Assembly: GCA_021234155.1 (NCBI GenBank)
Contig: JAJEKV010000005.1
Coordinates: forward strand, 1,550,001 to 1,614,000
DNA length: 64,000 nt
DNA from: Isoetes taiwanensis
Taxonomy: Eukaryota > Streptophyta > Lycopodiopsida > Isoetales > Isoetaceae
Direction: 5' to 3'
In this document: in pieces, positions 21,501 through 32,619 of the stretch
Numbering within the stretch: position 1 is the stretch's first letter
Layout of the letters: each line of letters opens with the position of its first letter
Made by a program: the position numbers and the translations under genes
The notes under the pieces: generated by a model
What the model saw: only the letters and a program-made list of their open reading frames with translations
The model's database searches: none
Told to the model about the DNA's origin: nothing

Positions 21501-23497
21501 TTATTCCAGCGTAATGATTTTGTTTGGGCTACTGCTTGCAGATGATCCAGGAGGTTATAATTCATGCCCCTTCTTCAAAAACACGCCAGCAGGCTTACAA
21601 GGTTTTTATCAAGGTAAAGCAGGAGAAAATTTTAGGGTGCTAACCAAGAGTATTTGTAAACATCCTAGGAGTGCAACTTTCTCTTTCCAAATATTCCAGA
21701 TTGCCACAAACTTGTTGAATTCGATGAAAATTACTTCCATATTTTATGTGGATATATATATTAACTTGCGGGCAGGAAATATGACTAGATTATCAAGGAG
21801 GTTCTGCCTGTGGAAGAAAGATTTTTATGTTTAGAAAGCGTAATTTCTGGTTCTACTTGCCCCTCCATGGTACGTATATCTAAAAGATTGTACAGTCTGA
21901 ACTTTGTTGCATTAAACATTCTTGCTGCTCATTGAACTTTTGAAGTCTGCTGCAATGGTTCTACGGTATTTCTTGATATTCTGTTTTCTTCCTAGACATT
22001 ATTTTTTTCTTTGCAGGTGTCTCTGCTGCTATCTACCCTCAAAGATGAAATTAATACGCATTGGCCGGCAGAATTGTCAGTATCAGATATGGTTCTGTCG
22101 ATAATAGAAGGAGTTCTACGACCGTTAGGAGCGCTTCCTCAGCTGCCACAGCAAATGGATTCTGTGAGTGTCTATTGTCTTCCTCTTTAAGTTTTTTGGC
22201 TGTAACTGAGAGGGAGGGCAATAATATAACTGGGAACAAATAAGATCATGTTGTATATTTGCAGCAGAGAAATGGCTTGACATCTTTAATTGATATAACT
22301 TCCACCACTTTTTTTGATCAAAATGTCAAAGAATTAGAAATATAGGGCAATTTGAGTAAGTTTTTATTGAAACAGCTACTAATGTATTAAAAAGAAGTGT
22401 TTTTAGGTAGCATCTTCTTGGTGCTAGCTGCATATGAAAGACACATGTATCTATCTGTCCTGTAATATACTGGTGGTTTAATTTAATGCCAAACTCTTGG
22501 AGCTTGAAGTAGAATTCCAAACAGAATATTATACAGTTCCTTCATGACCTGAAGGTAAATTCCTTCAAAAAAATCAACCATGAACTTCTAGAATTTTTCT
22601 GACGATGACATAGCTTTATAAATATTGGCATTCCAAACAACGTACTGCTCGAACTAAGCTGCAAACACACAAAATGCCATTTGTAGAGTCTGAATCTTCA
22701 CTTGTCCTGTCTAATGTATCATAAGGAGGAAAATCTTGCAGCAGTGTTAGAGCTCAAAGAAAATCTTTCGAAAAGATTCAAGGCCAGCACAGAACTTTAT
22801 TCTTCTTTGTTGCTGATTCGCTATCACAACTAGGAGATGATTTAACTGAGGACTCTCACACAAGAAAAAGATGTAACTGATTCCAGGCAACAATGAATCA
22901 ACCTCTGATTAGTTGAAAGGAGCTCACAACGGGAGAAACCTTGCGCAAGAAATGATCTCCAGGCAGTAACATTATCAATTTGTCAGTCATCTTAGAAAGG
23001 AAGCCATGTACAGAAGCCAAATGTGCAGCCAAGACCAAATGCTGACATAAAGGCTTATTCTTTCAGTGGGCAGAGTTTCCAATAGTTGTTTTTATTTGTC
23101 TTATATGTGTCCGAAATTTCTTTGTTTGGCATCACTGAGATGCTATCTTTTTGCTATGCAGGTTTTGGCCGCGCTAAATTTTTACCGCTTTGTCTTAATT
23201 AAAGAGAAGTCAGGTAAGGATGATTTTACAAGAATTTTCTTATTTTAAAATTCACCAGAAATGATATGAGGTTAGACTGCAGGGGCTTCAAACTACTCTG
23301 GCATTCGATCCAAAGATAACCTTCTGAAGTCAAAGACTGTTTGGCTCATTCCACTATCTAGTGTTCTTCAAGCTTTACAGCTAGGAAGCAGTGGATTAGA
23401 TGATGACCTGTTGCTTACGGTTGATATGCTTCGTAGTGTGCTCTATCGATGTATTGAGTTAGTGGAAGACGAGCTAAAGATAATTGAAAGAAAATGA
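18547..23497 (+). CDS. ALF4: ALF4 / glomulin-family protein (aberrant root formation protein 4)
   Basis: Complete gene, 13 coding exons: 18547-18609, 18731-18892, 18985-19134, 19904-19973, 20408-20625, 20700-20762, 20855-21104, 21197-21438, 21542-21613, 21789-21869, 22017-22163, 23162-23213, 23283-23497. All introns are GT-AG and phases join without a stop, giving 594 residues; Arabidopsis ALF4 is of similar length. Recognition rests on the C-terminus (ALNFYRFVLIKEKSG, WLIPLSSVLQ, VLYRCIELVEDELK) and on ELPNVVVKF, LRRIHRHR and MPAVQMIQEVII. ALF4 is the plant relative of glomulin, a helical-repeat protein that binds RBX1 and restrains SCF ubiquitin ligases; in Arabidopsis it is needed for lateral-root initiation and auxin response. 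Exon 6 uses a weak donor (GTGGGA) and intron 11 is longest (998 nt). The start is the first ATG opening exon 1. Function in this species is inferred. Confidence 0.92.
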
Positions 23498-26106
23498 TAA
23501 TTTGTATCACATTACAAAATCACTCTTAATCTTCATTTGAGATGTACAGTATATAAATATAGAAGTAATTATGTTGGCTATTTGAGCATGAGCAAAACTT
23601 TAAGAAAGCCTTAGAGAAAGAAAAAATGTTTTATCTGGCATTAAAATTATGAAGAAACATTGGTAGAGTTGGCTGGTTGGAAATATCATATTCAATTGCG
23701 ATTATATAGAAGTGAACGGTAGTAAAAATTATAGATGTTATTTAAGTCAATTTGATACTAAGAAAGGTACTATAGCAACAGAAGCTAGCTTTTGACTACA
23801 TGCAAAATGGCTCCCTAATGAAATTCTACTTTTTTCAGAAGGCGTTGGTCAAACACCTTAATCTCCATCTAGATGCAGAAAGTAATAAAACACATTATAT
23901 CAAAGCAATTATCCAAGAAAGTCATAAAACACATCTATGTCAAATCAATTAGAAATCACCTTGAGCCCCATGTAGATGCGAAAAAGCATAAAACACATTT
24001 TTATCAAAGATGCTGCATTTTATCGATGACGATGTCGCACTGTCCAATTCAGATGAGCACTTGAATCAAAACTATTGACGAACTAGTGCATAGTGTTAGA
24101 AGGTACATATTTCCATTGATTCGACTTGACACTACAAGCATTTGACTTCAAATGTCAAATATAGTTTCATCTAGCAGAGAATAATTTTCCACATATGAAC
24201 ATGCAATGGGTATTATTTGTGGAGCAACTTATGCTTTTCTTATGTTAACCAGTTCCAAGCTTTTATTATGTTAACCAATTCCAGGCATATATCATAGGTT
24301 CCATTTCTGTACATAGGGAAGGGTACCCATGAAGCCCCCACTTAAAAAGACAATTTTTTTAATTATGATGGGCTAAACTCTTCTTAAACCCCCATTTTGA
24401 CATACTATAGCGAAATTTAAGTCTTTAGCTTTCAATCGATACGATACACCATAGTTTTCGATAAATTAGAAGTTCGCTACTAAGGATTGCTAATAAACCA
24501 CATTTGCTCTTCAATGAACCACTAAGTGCCCATTAAATGCCCACATGGGACCTTAAATGGCCCAGTGTGCCTATTTGCTAAGGTAATAACAATTTAACAA
24601 CAGTTATGACATTAATTTTTGTGTGAATTTTATGGAAACGGAAAAGACGGGTTGGGCCTAATCCAGCCCTGCCGTCCAGTAATATTGCGACACGTGTCGC
24701 TAATTATTTTCCTAAAAACTGTGCCAAAACTTTATCCGTCGTTCTGCGTTTTTTTACCCTTCATTTTAGTTCTTTACCCTTCATTCTGTTTTTTTTTTAC
24801 CTGTTATTTTGCCTTGCCTTAAGCCGCGTCGCGCGGCACTAGATTGGTCGCGGCCAGGACTTTTCAGGCCGGGCAAAAGGCCCCACGGCTTTGTTTTACG
24901 GCCCGTCAAAGGCCTCCCTCCAGCGCCCACCGCGTTGGCCATCTTTCATGGTCAGAAAACAGGCCAGGGGGCCTTTCCCTTATTCATAAAGGATTTGAAA
25001 CCCCAATATCATTTGCTATTATTTTAATCTGAAACATATGCTCTTGAAACAAGAGTTCACGCCTTTGACTATCTTGTATGAAAAGGCTGCCAATTCACTG
25101 TTAATTTTCCTGTCCCCAAACTCTGAACCAGGTTTTGCCTATCCAAATCTGCATCTGAGGTCAAGTCTTGTTTCCTCATCTCTTTTTGGTTCCATAAACT
25201 TTAAAGCTTTTCCCTTTGATCTTTATTAATTGCAACACCAAGGAAATAACAAAGTTAGCTTCTTTGCCACAAAAATATAATGAAGTACTCAGATTAAATA
25301 GTTGGTCTCCAAACATTCACCCGTAAGTACTATTTTAGGAGGTTTCTTTGAATTAGCACATGTTGGGATTGTCCACCTTTTAGTCTCGTTTAATGTTTGA
25401 GAACAGTTAAAAACCAAAATCTGGAACAAAAGGTTTAGTACTTGTCCAGAAATTGTAGAAATACAGTATATTGATATAGGATAAACCATATCAATATGTT
25501 AGGTACTTAAGAGTCATATGTGAGCAGCTAGATTTTCTGCAGTGTATTAATGCTTCCATCAACAGTGCAGTCACTCCTGAGTGTGATGGCCATGGGGTCT
25601 ATGGGACCATGGTTTACTTGCATGTTTCCAGTCTCCATTTAGTCATCCAAAATGTAGCTTAAAAAGGGCCAATATCAGAGGAAGCTAAAGAACTCTTATG
25701 CTATGTCAATGAATGGATCATATCAAACCAAGACAATCCGACTAGCGCAAGGTTAGTCAAAATCAGATATACTCTTGTCTACAAAATGTGTTAATATTTG
25801 TTTTGCATAGTCAATCTTTAGGTCATAGCCTAGAGGGAATTAACTTTACTAGTGAAATTAGCAAGAAGTTAATGCATCCAACATGGATTTTGTGCCTAGA
25901 TGTGTCAATCATCCTTCTACGCCAGTCCACTACTTTAACCTATTTGTGTAGTTGAAGTCGAAGGTGACACAACTGTAGGCTATAAAAAATGGCCGGAAAG
26001 AAGTAGGCAAGCACCTAGTATTTGCATATATGCTTCCTTAGTTTACATCAACCTAAAACCTAACTTTATGTACAGAAATTGTGGTGCATAATCAGGGTTG
26101 GTATCC
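23498..26106. other. Intergenic, with a GC-rich island at about 24640-24990
   Basis: Mostly AT-rich and featureless. The island is sharply richer in GC (repeated GGCC, GCCGCG). It holds a perfect palindrome GCGACACGTGTCGC (24687-24700, G-box core) and a hairpin GCCGCG-TCG-CGCGGC followed by ACTAG (24823-24842). A 73-codon frame there is compositional; no protein family recognised. Confidence 0.45.
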
Positions 26107-26169
26107 CTTATTAAGATAATAAGATAATTGGTATTAACGTCCGCGGGGGCCTAAGCAGGCCATGGGACA
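26107..26169 (-). mobile_element. LINE copy 5: bare 3' end
   Basis: Minus-strand reading gives TTTTGTCCCATGGCC, a short gap and then the GCGGACGTTAATA end, homologous to the 3' termini of LINE copies 1-4, followed by a TTATCTTA-type tail (26130-26107). Extreme 5' truncation to about 40 bp, or a deletion remnant. Confidence 0.6.
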
Positions 26170-26317
26170 AAATTACATGTTTGCATATCACAGTGAAATT
26201 GCCTTTTTAGATAGTCTCTCGCTTGTCTATGTGAAGGACAACCAAAGAAAATAGGTAAGGTTGATCATGTATAATATGTCTGCAGCCTATTATAATGTAA
26301 TGCCGAAATTAAAAAAA

Positions 26318-26375
26318 AAACACAAAGGTTAGAGATGTCACTTCCTTGTGCCATCTAAAGCTAGGGGTTCGATCT
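26318..26375 (+). mobile_element. tRNA-derived SINE-like fragment
   Basis: GGTTAGAGATGTCACTTCC at 26328 is followed by a GGGGTTCGATCTGC B-box-like motif (26363-26376). The A box upstream is degraded. The order and wording fit plant SINE heads; it is not a functional tRNA, having no cloverleaf. Confidence 0.4.
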
Positions 26376-27900
26376 GCTACTAGGTCACTTACTAATAAGC
26401 CCCTTCAAGCAAATTGACCATTAAGAATGCTACATGGCCTATCCACAATAGCATCCCTACAATAGACCTTGGTTATATCGCCTAGTTATAACAATATTTA
26501 TTGTTGATGTCATAAAAAATCTGTTGAAGCCAAGGAGTGAGAGAAAAGATTCTATATTTTAAGTGAATGTTCGTTCCAGTGAAGCAAAAGGGAGTAAGTT
26601 ATATCTCCACTATCAAGAATAGGCATATGTCTGTTATGTTATCTCTTATCCAATAGAGTGGGCTTAGGCTGTCTAATGCATGCCCAGAACTTGGCTCTAC
26701 ACCTCATATAGCACCAAGTGGAAAGCTTCCTTTCCATTTTTTGCAGCTTATAATATCTTGATGACATGGACATCATTACTGTTTAGAAAATGGCTGGTTT
26801 CAGCAGGTGTTTCGATTAATGGTTAGAGACAGCCAAAGAGCCCCAAAAAAGCTACTATCATCCGACGTCGGTGGAAGCCGCCAAACCCTATTTTGGTCAA
26901 AAAAGCTGCTTGAGTTTCAAGAATTATTTCTCTCTCATTATAACCAGTTTTGACTTAATTCTTATGACCATCATCTACTATACAGAATTCTGGGCAAAAC
27001 TATATATCAAAATGCTCCAATAAGAACCAATGTAGGTAATAAATGATGTGTTCTATTTATATCTACATAGAACATAACTTTTGTCAACTTACATATAGTA
27101 TAACTAGGGTGTAACCATGCAATTTTTGGAATTCAAACACGATGTACAGCAACAGGATAAAAAGTTGGGTCAACTCCACAATTATAGGTCCAAAGTCCAA
27201 AACTCCACAATGATTATAGGTCCAAAGTCCAAAACTCCACAATGATTATAGTTACTGATGTTTATTGATGAATTCAAGTGGATGATGTCAAGTTTAGCCA
27301 TGACAATACATAAATAGACCATATAATGTTTCGTATATGTTTCTTTGGTTGGCTGTTTTGGTTATTATTGGCTCAGACTGTACCTAAAATTTTGATTTAT
27401 AGTTCCTCTTACTTGCCTTCAAGAATGAAGGTAAAATCAATGGTAAGGGCTCCTTACACCATTAACATTATATGTAATTCTCTTTTATGATAAATAGAAA
27501 AACTTCCATTCCTTTAAAGAAAAAAAAACTTTTTTTTAGCGCAACCCTAAAATTATCTTGAATCCTAGCATACCCACGTGTAAGAAAAAATGACTTGGCC
27601 TCTTTTGTACCATTAGATTTTGATCTATGCAAAAGAACAGCTTAAAAAATTAATTACACATGAGCGGTTGCTGAAGTGTCGCCCTCCAAGCATCAGTTCT
27701 ACAGCAAAAAATCCTTCGTTCGGGCTATGGCAGATCTGGCAAATCATATCTTGGGTATATAGATCAGACTTTACCTTGGCCACAACATTTAATCCTCCGA
27801 TTTGGCATCTTGGGTTGCAGCGACGGCCCCATTCCTACCCATTTTTCTTCCCTTTTGGTCCCCCAAAAGTCCCTTTTCGCTTCATTTTTCTATAAGGATC
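26376..27900. other. Gene-free stretch left of the copia element
   Basis: No gene supported. A 32-bp tandem repeat (about 2.5 copies) lies at 27174-27251, with repeated GGTCCAAAGTCC and ACTCCACAATGATTATA. Confidence 0.5.
27174..27251. repeat. Short tandem repeat, 32-bp unit, about 2.5 copies
   Basis: GGTCCAAAGTCC occurs at 27187 and 27219, with ACTCCACAAT flanks in each copy. Confidence 0.8.
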
Positions 27901-28138
27901 TGTTAGCACCATGTGATTACGTTGCATGGCATGCAAGGGTGCAGGTGGGTGCTGACAACTCAGGCGGTGCAGAATTGTGATTTGTGTTTGTTGAACGGTG
28001 CCATAATTCATGGCACCATGTTTGCTTGGTTTCTATTATTAGTTCAGTCTCTGTTGTATTTAAAGGATCAATCGATCCTTTCTGAATCAATCAAGTATTT
28101 GGTTTTTCTCTTCCTACTCTTGTGTTCGATCCTTTACA
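27901..28138 (+). repeat. 5' LTR of the copia element
   Basis: 238 bp starting TGTTAGCACC and ending TTTACA. A TATTTAAA box-like site lies near 28056. It pairs with 32381-32619. Confidence 0.9.
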
Positions 28139-28150
28139 TGGTATCAGAGC
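28139..28150 (+). promoter_or_regulatory. Primer binding site (initiator tRNA-Met type)
   Basis: TGGTATCAGAGC immediately follows the 5' LTR and is the classic plant copia PBS complementary to the 3' end of initiator tRNA-Met. Confidence 0.92.
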
Positions 28151-28179
28151 CTCGTTGGCTCAGGTAAGCGGCACAAGAA

Positions 28180-29960
28180 ATGGATTCCTCTTCCACCTCT
28201 GCGGCCCCCACTCCAAGCGTCTTGGCCGAATCACCAGAGGGCTTTGATCCCTCCAAGGGATTAGAGAAGTTTGGCATCGAACGTTTCAAAGGTGAAAACT
28301 TTCACACATGGAAGTATCAGATGCAAACATATCTCACAGCCACTGGAGTATGGAATGTGGTGGATGGTTCTTCAACCAAACCTGTTCGTGAGGCTGGATG
28401 AGAATCAAATCCGGAGGCATTAAGGCGATGGATCACCAAGGATTCCCGTGCTCATTCAGTGATTATATGCAGTGTGCATCCTACCATCCTTAATCTACTC
28501 AAGGTCTCTCAAAGTGCCCATGAATGCTGGAGTAAACTTCTCAGAATGTTTGAAGATAAATCTCTGGCAGCCCAAGTTATGCTGAGGCATAAACTATATG
28601 CTGCTAAGCTTCAAGAAGGAGAATCTCTCAGCTTGCATATCTCTAAGCTCAGAAGTCTGATGGATCAATTGGAAGATTCCGGCGCCATCAAACCCTGTGG
28701 TACGTGTATTGCATACACAGAGCAACATAATTGCATTACTTTGTTGTGCAGCTTAACTCCAGCGTACCAAAATATTGTGGTGGTGCTTTCAAATTCATCC
28801 ACTACGCTTTCATGGGAAGAAGTAAGCACAAAACTTCTTCAAGAAGAAGCACGTCTTCAAAATAACAGTGATGTCCAACTGTCTCTGTTTTCTGGAACCA
28901 AGCCCAAAACTGAAAAGAGGCAAGGTGAGTCAAGCTCTCAGGATTCAAAACGTCCCAGATGCGAGTATTGCCGACGAAGAGGTCATCTGAAAAGTGGTTG
29001 TTGGAAGCGCCAAGCTGATGAAGCCAAGCAAAGCCAGGCAACCACTGGCGCAGCAAGTTGCACTGTTACCGTTGAGGAAGACTCTTCCCACGTTCTGAGA
29101 TCTTTCATGACTGTTGCTGGCCCAATACTAGACTCCAGAATTTGGTGGTTAGATTCTGCAGCCTCGCACCATATGTCTGGAAGTAAGGCTTCTTTTATAA
29201 CTCTGCGCAAGCTCTCAGCTCCAATGCTCATCTATTCTAGTAATGGAGGCAGACTCCATGCTTCTCACATTGGAGTTGTGCAGGTTTATTTGATGCCGAA
29301 TCAACCTATCTCCATAACAAATGTTCTTCTGGTTCCAGGGTTGAATCAGAATCTTCTTTGCATTGCTCAAATGGCAGACCTTGGTCTTACTGTCACCTTC
29401 ACAAAAAAGGAAGCTCTTATCTTGGCCACGGGACTTCGACAAGGAAATTTGTATAAGCTAAACACCTTTTGTGCTGCTGACCTTGCTCTTCATACTGAAA
29501 TAGTATCCTCCAGCACACTTTGGCATCAACGATTGGGTCATGCAGGAGTTGCAAGCATAAAAAATACTCTTGCCCATGAAGCAGTCACCGGAATGCCATC
29601 AACTGTTACTCTGAAAGATCCATGTCAAATCTGCATTCGTGGCAAACACCACAAAGCTCCATTTTTTCCATCTGAGAATCGTGCCACCCATTGTGCTCAA
29701 CGAATTCACTCAGATCTGTCTGGTTAGCTTCCAGTCTCTCATGAAGGGTTTCAATATTTTCTTACGTTCATTGATGACCATTCTCGACACATAGCAGTTT
29801 ATTTCCTCAAGCGCAAAAATGAAGTGCTCTCTGTTTTTGAGCAATTCGTCCAGCTCACCCAAACTCAACTTGGGAAACCAATCCAGCAGCTTATGACAGA
29901 CAATGGTGGTGAGTATACTTCTAAAGCTTTTGAGCTTTTCTGCAGTTCTCGTGGCATTGA
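28180..29960 (+). pseudogene. copia gag-protease-integrase reading frame, two premature stops
   Basis: One frame from ATG 28180 runs to about 29960 with stops at 28399-28401 and 29725-29727. Seen in order: gag N-terminus with FKGENFHTWKYQMQTYL; gag body; a zinc knuckle C-x2-C-x4-H-x4-C (CEYCRRRGHLKSGC, about 28960-29001) that binds RNA; the protease active-site triad region WWLDSAASHHMSG (about 29142-29180); the pre-integrase HQRLGHAG; a Cys pair for the integrase zinc site; then IHSDLSG and MTDNGGEY of the integrase catalytic core. This half is well preserved compared with what follows. Products would assemble a virus-like particle, mature the polyprotein and insert cDNA; here they cannot be made in full. 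Confidence 0.88.
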
Positions 29961-32340
29961 ACATCGCTGCTGATTCTTTGGTAATCCGGGCGCGAACGGT
30001 CTTCTTGGCGGATGAACCGCACTCTCAAGGATCAAGCAAGGTGCCTCTTAATTCCAGCAAACTTACGTTTCAATTTTGGGTTGCTGCCATACACACATGC
30101 ATATCTCATAACCGTCTTGTGCCAAGTACGTCTTCTACACATAAAACTCCCCATGAGCTTTGGCACTCTCAGAAACCTGATCTTGCTCATCTCAGAACCT
30201 TTGGCTGTCTAGCCTATGCCCTTGATTTACATCCCAAAAACTGTTTTTCTCCTCGCAGCCATCCTTCTCTCTTTGTTGGCTATTCTACCACCAAAAAAGG
30301 TTATCGTCTCTTCAATCCTCAATCACGCAAGTTCTTCTTTAGCCGGGATGTCAAGTTCATTGAAAATCAGCTTGGTTCCTCTTTGCTTCCTTCTGTTTTG
30401 CCCCAAGATCTTGTGCATTTTCCAGGTTTTGACTTTTCTGCTCCTACTTTGCCAACCAGTAGTCCTGTTGTATCACCTCCTTCAAGCCCTGGCTCTCCAT
30501 CCAATACGCCTTCTCCAGTGCTCCAACCTGCTGTGCTTCGACGATCATCCCGCCCTTGGAAACCTACTGAAAAAGCTCTTGCTTACCATCAAGCTAGTTT
30601 CACAGATCATACCTTGCACACTCCCACCACTTGCTATGACCGTTGCCCCCATCCTCGCCGCCAGTCAAGTATGCAGCCATGGATGGTGAAATACATGCAC
30701 TTCAACGCAATAACACTTGGACACTTGCCCCCGCCATCACCGCAGACCGTTGGCTCCAAATGGATTTATAGGGTTAAACCAAGTCTCCAGATGGCACTCG
30801 ATAAATTCAGCAAGGCTTGCCAGTTGCACGGCTTCTTCAAATCGCCGGAATTGGACTTCATCAGACCTTGTCTAAAGAGTCGTTTGCCAATATTGGCGTC
30901 TCTTTAAGCAATACGTAACTGAACAGAAGCCCGCGATGAAATATACTCTCAAATGTTGGAATTGACTTCTTGAGACCTTTGCTCGAGTAGTCAGCTTGCC
31001 ACATTAAGTCTCTCTTAAGCTATCTTTCTTTGCTCATGACTTTGAGATACATCAGATGGATGTACAAAGGCACGCCTTTCTTTACGGGGATCTTGGGAAG
31101 AAGTTTATCTTGATCAGCCCACGGGTTACACATTCAAAGGAGGCCCAGGAGCATCTTGTTTCTTGGGTACAAAGCCACAATATGGCCTCAAAAGCCGGGC
31201 ACCTCAGGGCTTGGAATGCTGCAATTCATGGCAACCTTTAGAACATGGCTTCACTGGTGGACATCTTGAGATCCAAATCTGTACATTCAGCGCCGAAGGT
31301 GGCCAGGTGTTCTCCTTTGCCCTTTCTTTACATTGATGATCGTCATTTCGGCCAAGGACCGCTCGATTGCGAGTCTTAAAAGACTTACATTGTTGCGCAC
31401 TTTCAAATGGCCCGACATGAAATCCCACAGTACGCGGGACTCATCACCATGGCCAGATCCAACGCCCCTCCGCTGGGTACGGATCCGGTGCCAGTATGCC
31501 CTCAAATCCTATCGGTTTGGCACGGTGATTGCAATGGTGTTTCCACGCCGCTTCGGATCCAGGTCTCACTCTTTCTCTGCTTTCGATGTCCAAAAGCTGA
31601 TCTTTGAAGCTGCTCAAATGACCTGGGTACCTTATACATGATACCCGCCAGGCTGTCTCAACTACCTCATGAGTGTCTACTGGTCACGACTTGGCCTTTG
31701 CCGTGAGTTCACCAGAAGTAAACTTCATGGCCGTCTGGTCCAAGCACATTGGCCTCTTCATAAGGGTCATCTGCGCTACTTGAAGGCCACTCTTTCCATG
31801 GGCTCTGTTTAGGTCCTCTTCACCCCGCCAGACACCTTTGTGGTTATTCCGACTCTGATTTTGTGGAGAATCAAGACAACACGGCAAATCCACTTAAGGG
31901 ATATTGTTTTTCTTCAGTAGCGCCCATCGCGGAGGCGGCGAAGCGATCCATCCTTTTACCCTTTCCACCCACTGAAGAGTACATCGCTTGTAAAGAGGCT
32001 GCCCGAGGCGCACGGATTAAAATCTTGCCGAGGATCTTCGATTCGCGGCGAACTTCAATCACAATCTCTTGTGGCGGTAAATACGCCATTGCCGCGTCTC
32101 GCGAGTTTCACAAACTTTCATCCTGCTCACAAACACATCCGGTTAGCTTCCACTACAGCCATTGAACAAGTTCAAGCGGGGCTCTTCTCCTTCCTCATTG
32201 CTCTTCTGGTTCCATGGTTTCGATATTCGACCAAAGCTCTTCCTGAGAGCTAAATTTGAACTTCATCCGAGCTAATCTTCATGTGTTGCCTGCTTGGCTT
32301 TGCTCAGCAGGGAGTAGCGTTTCTGAAACTTTGTTGAACA
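29961..32340 (+). pseudogene. copia integrase C-terminus, reverse transcriptase and RNase H, scrambled
   Basis: Integrase C-terminal wording persists (MNRTLKDQARCLL near 30012; HELWHSQKPDLAHLRTFGCLAYA near 30146). RT begins near 30745 (VGSKWIYRVK), with MDV...AFLYGDL near 31056 and a YIDD box near 31329-31340. RNase H is near 31840-32020 (GYSDSDF-like, then a scrambled TTEEYIACKEAA). Small insertions and deletions occur every few tens of bases, so no frame survives long. The change in damage density at about 30 kb within one element is unusual. Confidence 0.8.
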
Positions 32341-32380
32341 TTCCAGGGTATGGTACGCAGCCATGCAACTCATCAGCGAG

Positions 32381-32619
32381 TGTTAGCACCGTAACGATTA
32401 CGTTACCGCCTTCACAAGAGGGTCGCGGTGGAGTCTTGACAGCTGAGGCGATTACTGGTGTGATTTGTGTTTGTTGAGCGAGTGCCCATAATTCGCCCGG
32501 CACCATGTTTCTGGTTTTCTATATTAGTTGATCTTTGTTGTATTTAAAGATCAATGATCAGCTACGAATCAATCAAGTATTTGGTTTTCTCTTTACTACT
32601 CTTGTGTTCGATCCTTTCA
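32381..32619 (+). repeat. 3' LTR of the copia element
   Basis: Matches the 5' LTR at both ends and in blocks (TGATTTGTGTTTGTTGA, TTGTATTTAAAG, AATCAATCAAGTATTTGG). The first 90 bp and several junctions differ by clustered indels. Confidence 0.88.

Larger units (their letters stand above)
27901..32619 (+). mobile_element. Ty1-copia LTR retrotransposon, full-length but decayed
   Basis: Two LTRs of about 238 bp (27901-28138 and 32381-32619) bound the element; both start TGTTAGCACC and end near CTTGTGTTCGATCCTTT(A)CA. A tRNA-Met-type primer binding site follows the 5' LTR. Domain order gag, protease, integrase, RT, RNase H defines copia. GGATC precedes the 5' LTR (27896-27900) and occurs five bases past the 3' LTR (32625-32629), a possible displaced 5-bp TSD. 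No clean polypurine tract precedes the 3' LTR. Coding is broken by two stops in the 5' half and by many small indels after about 29.96 kb, so it is not autonomous. Confidence 0.9.

Noticed and set aside
24619-25032. Overlapping frames in the GC-rich island
   Set aside because: Length is explained by low stop-codon density in GC-rich DNA; residues show no recognisable pattern.
26318-26375. Possible tRNA gene
   Set aside because: Only a B-box-like motif; acceptor and anticodon stems cannot be formed. Kept as SINE-like. No true tRNA, rRNA or other classical RNA gene was found in the window.
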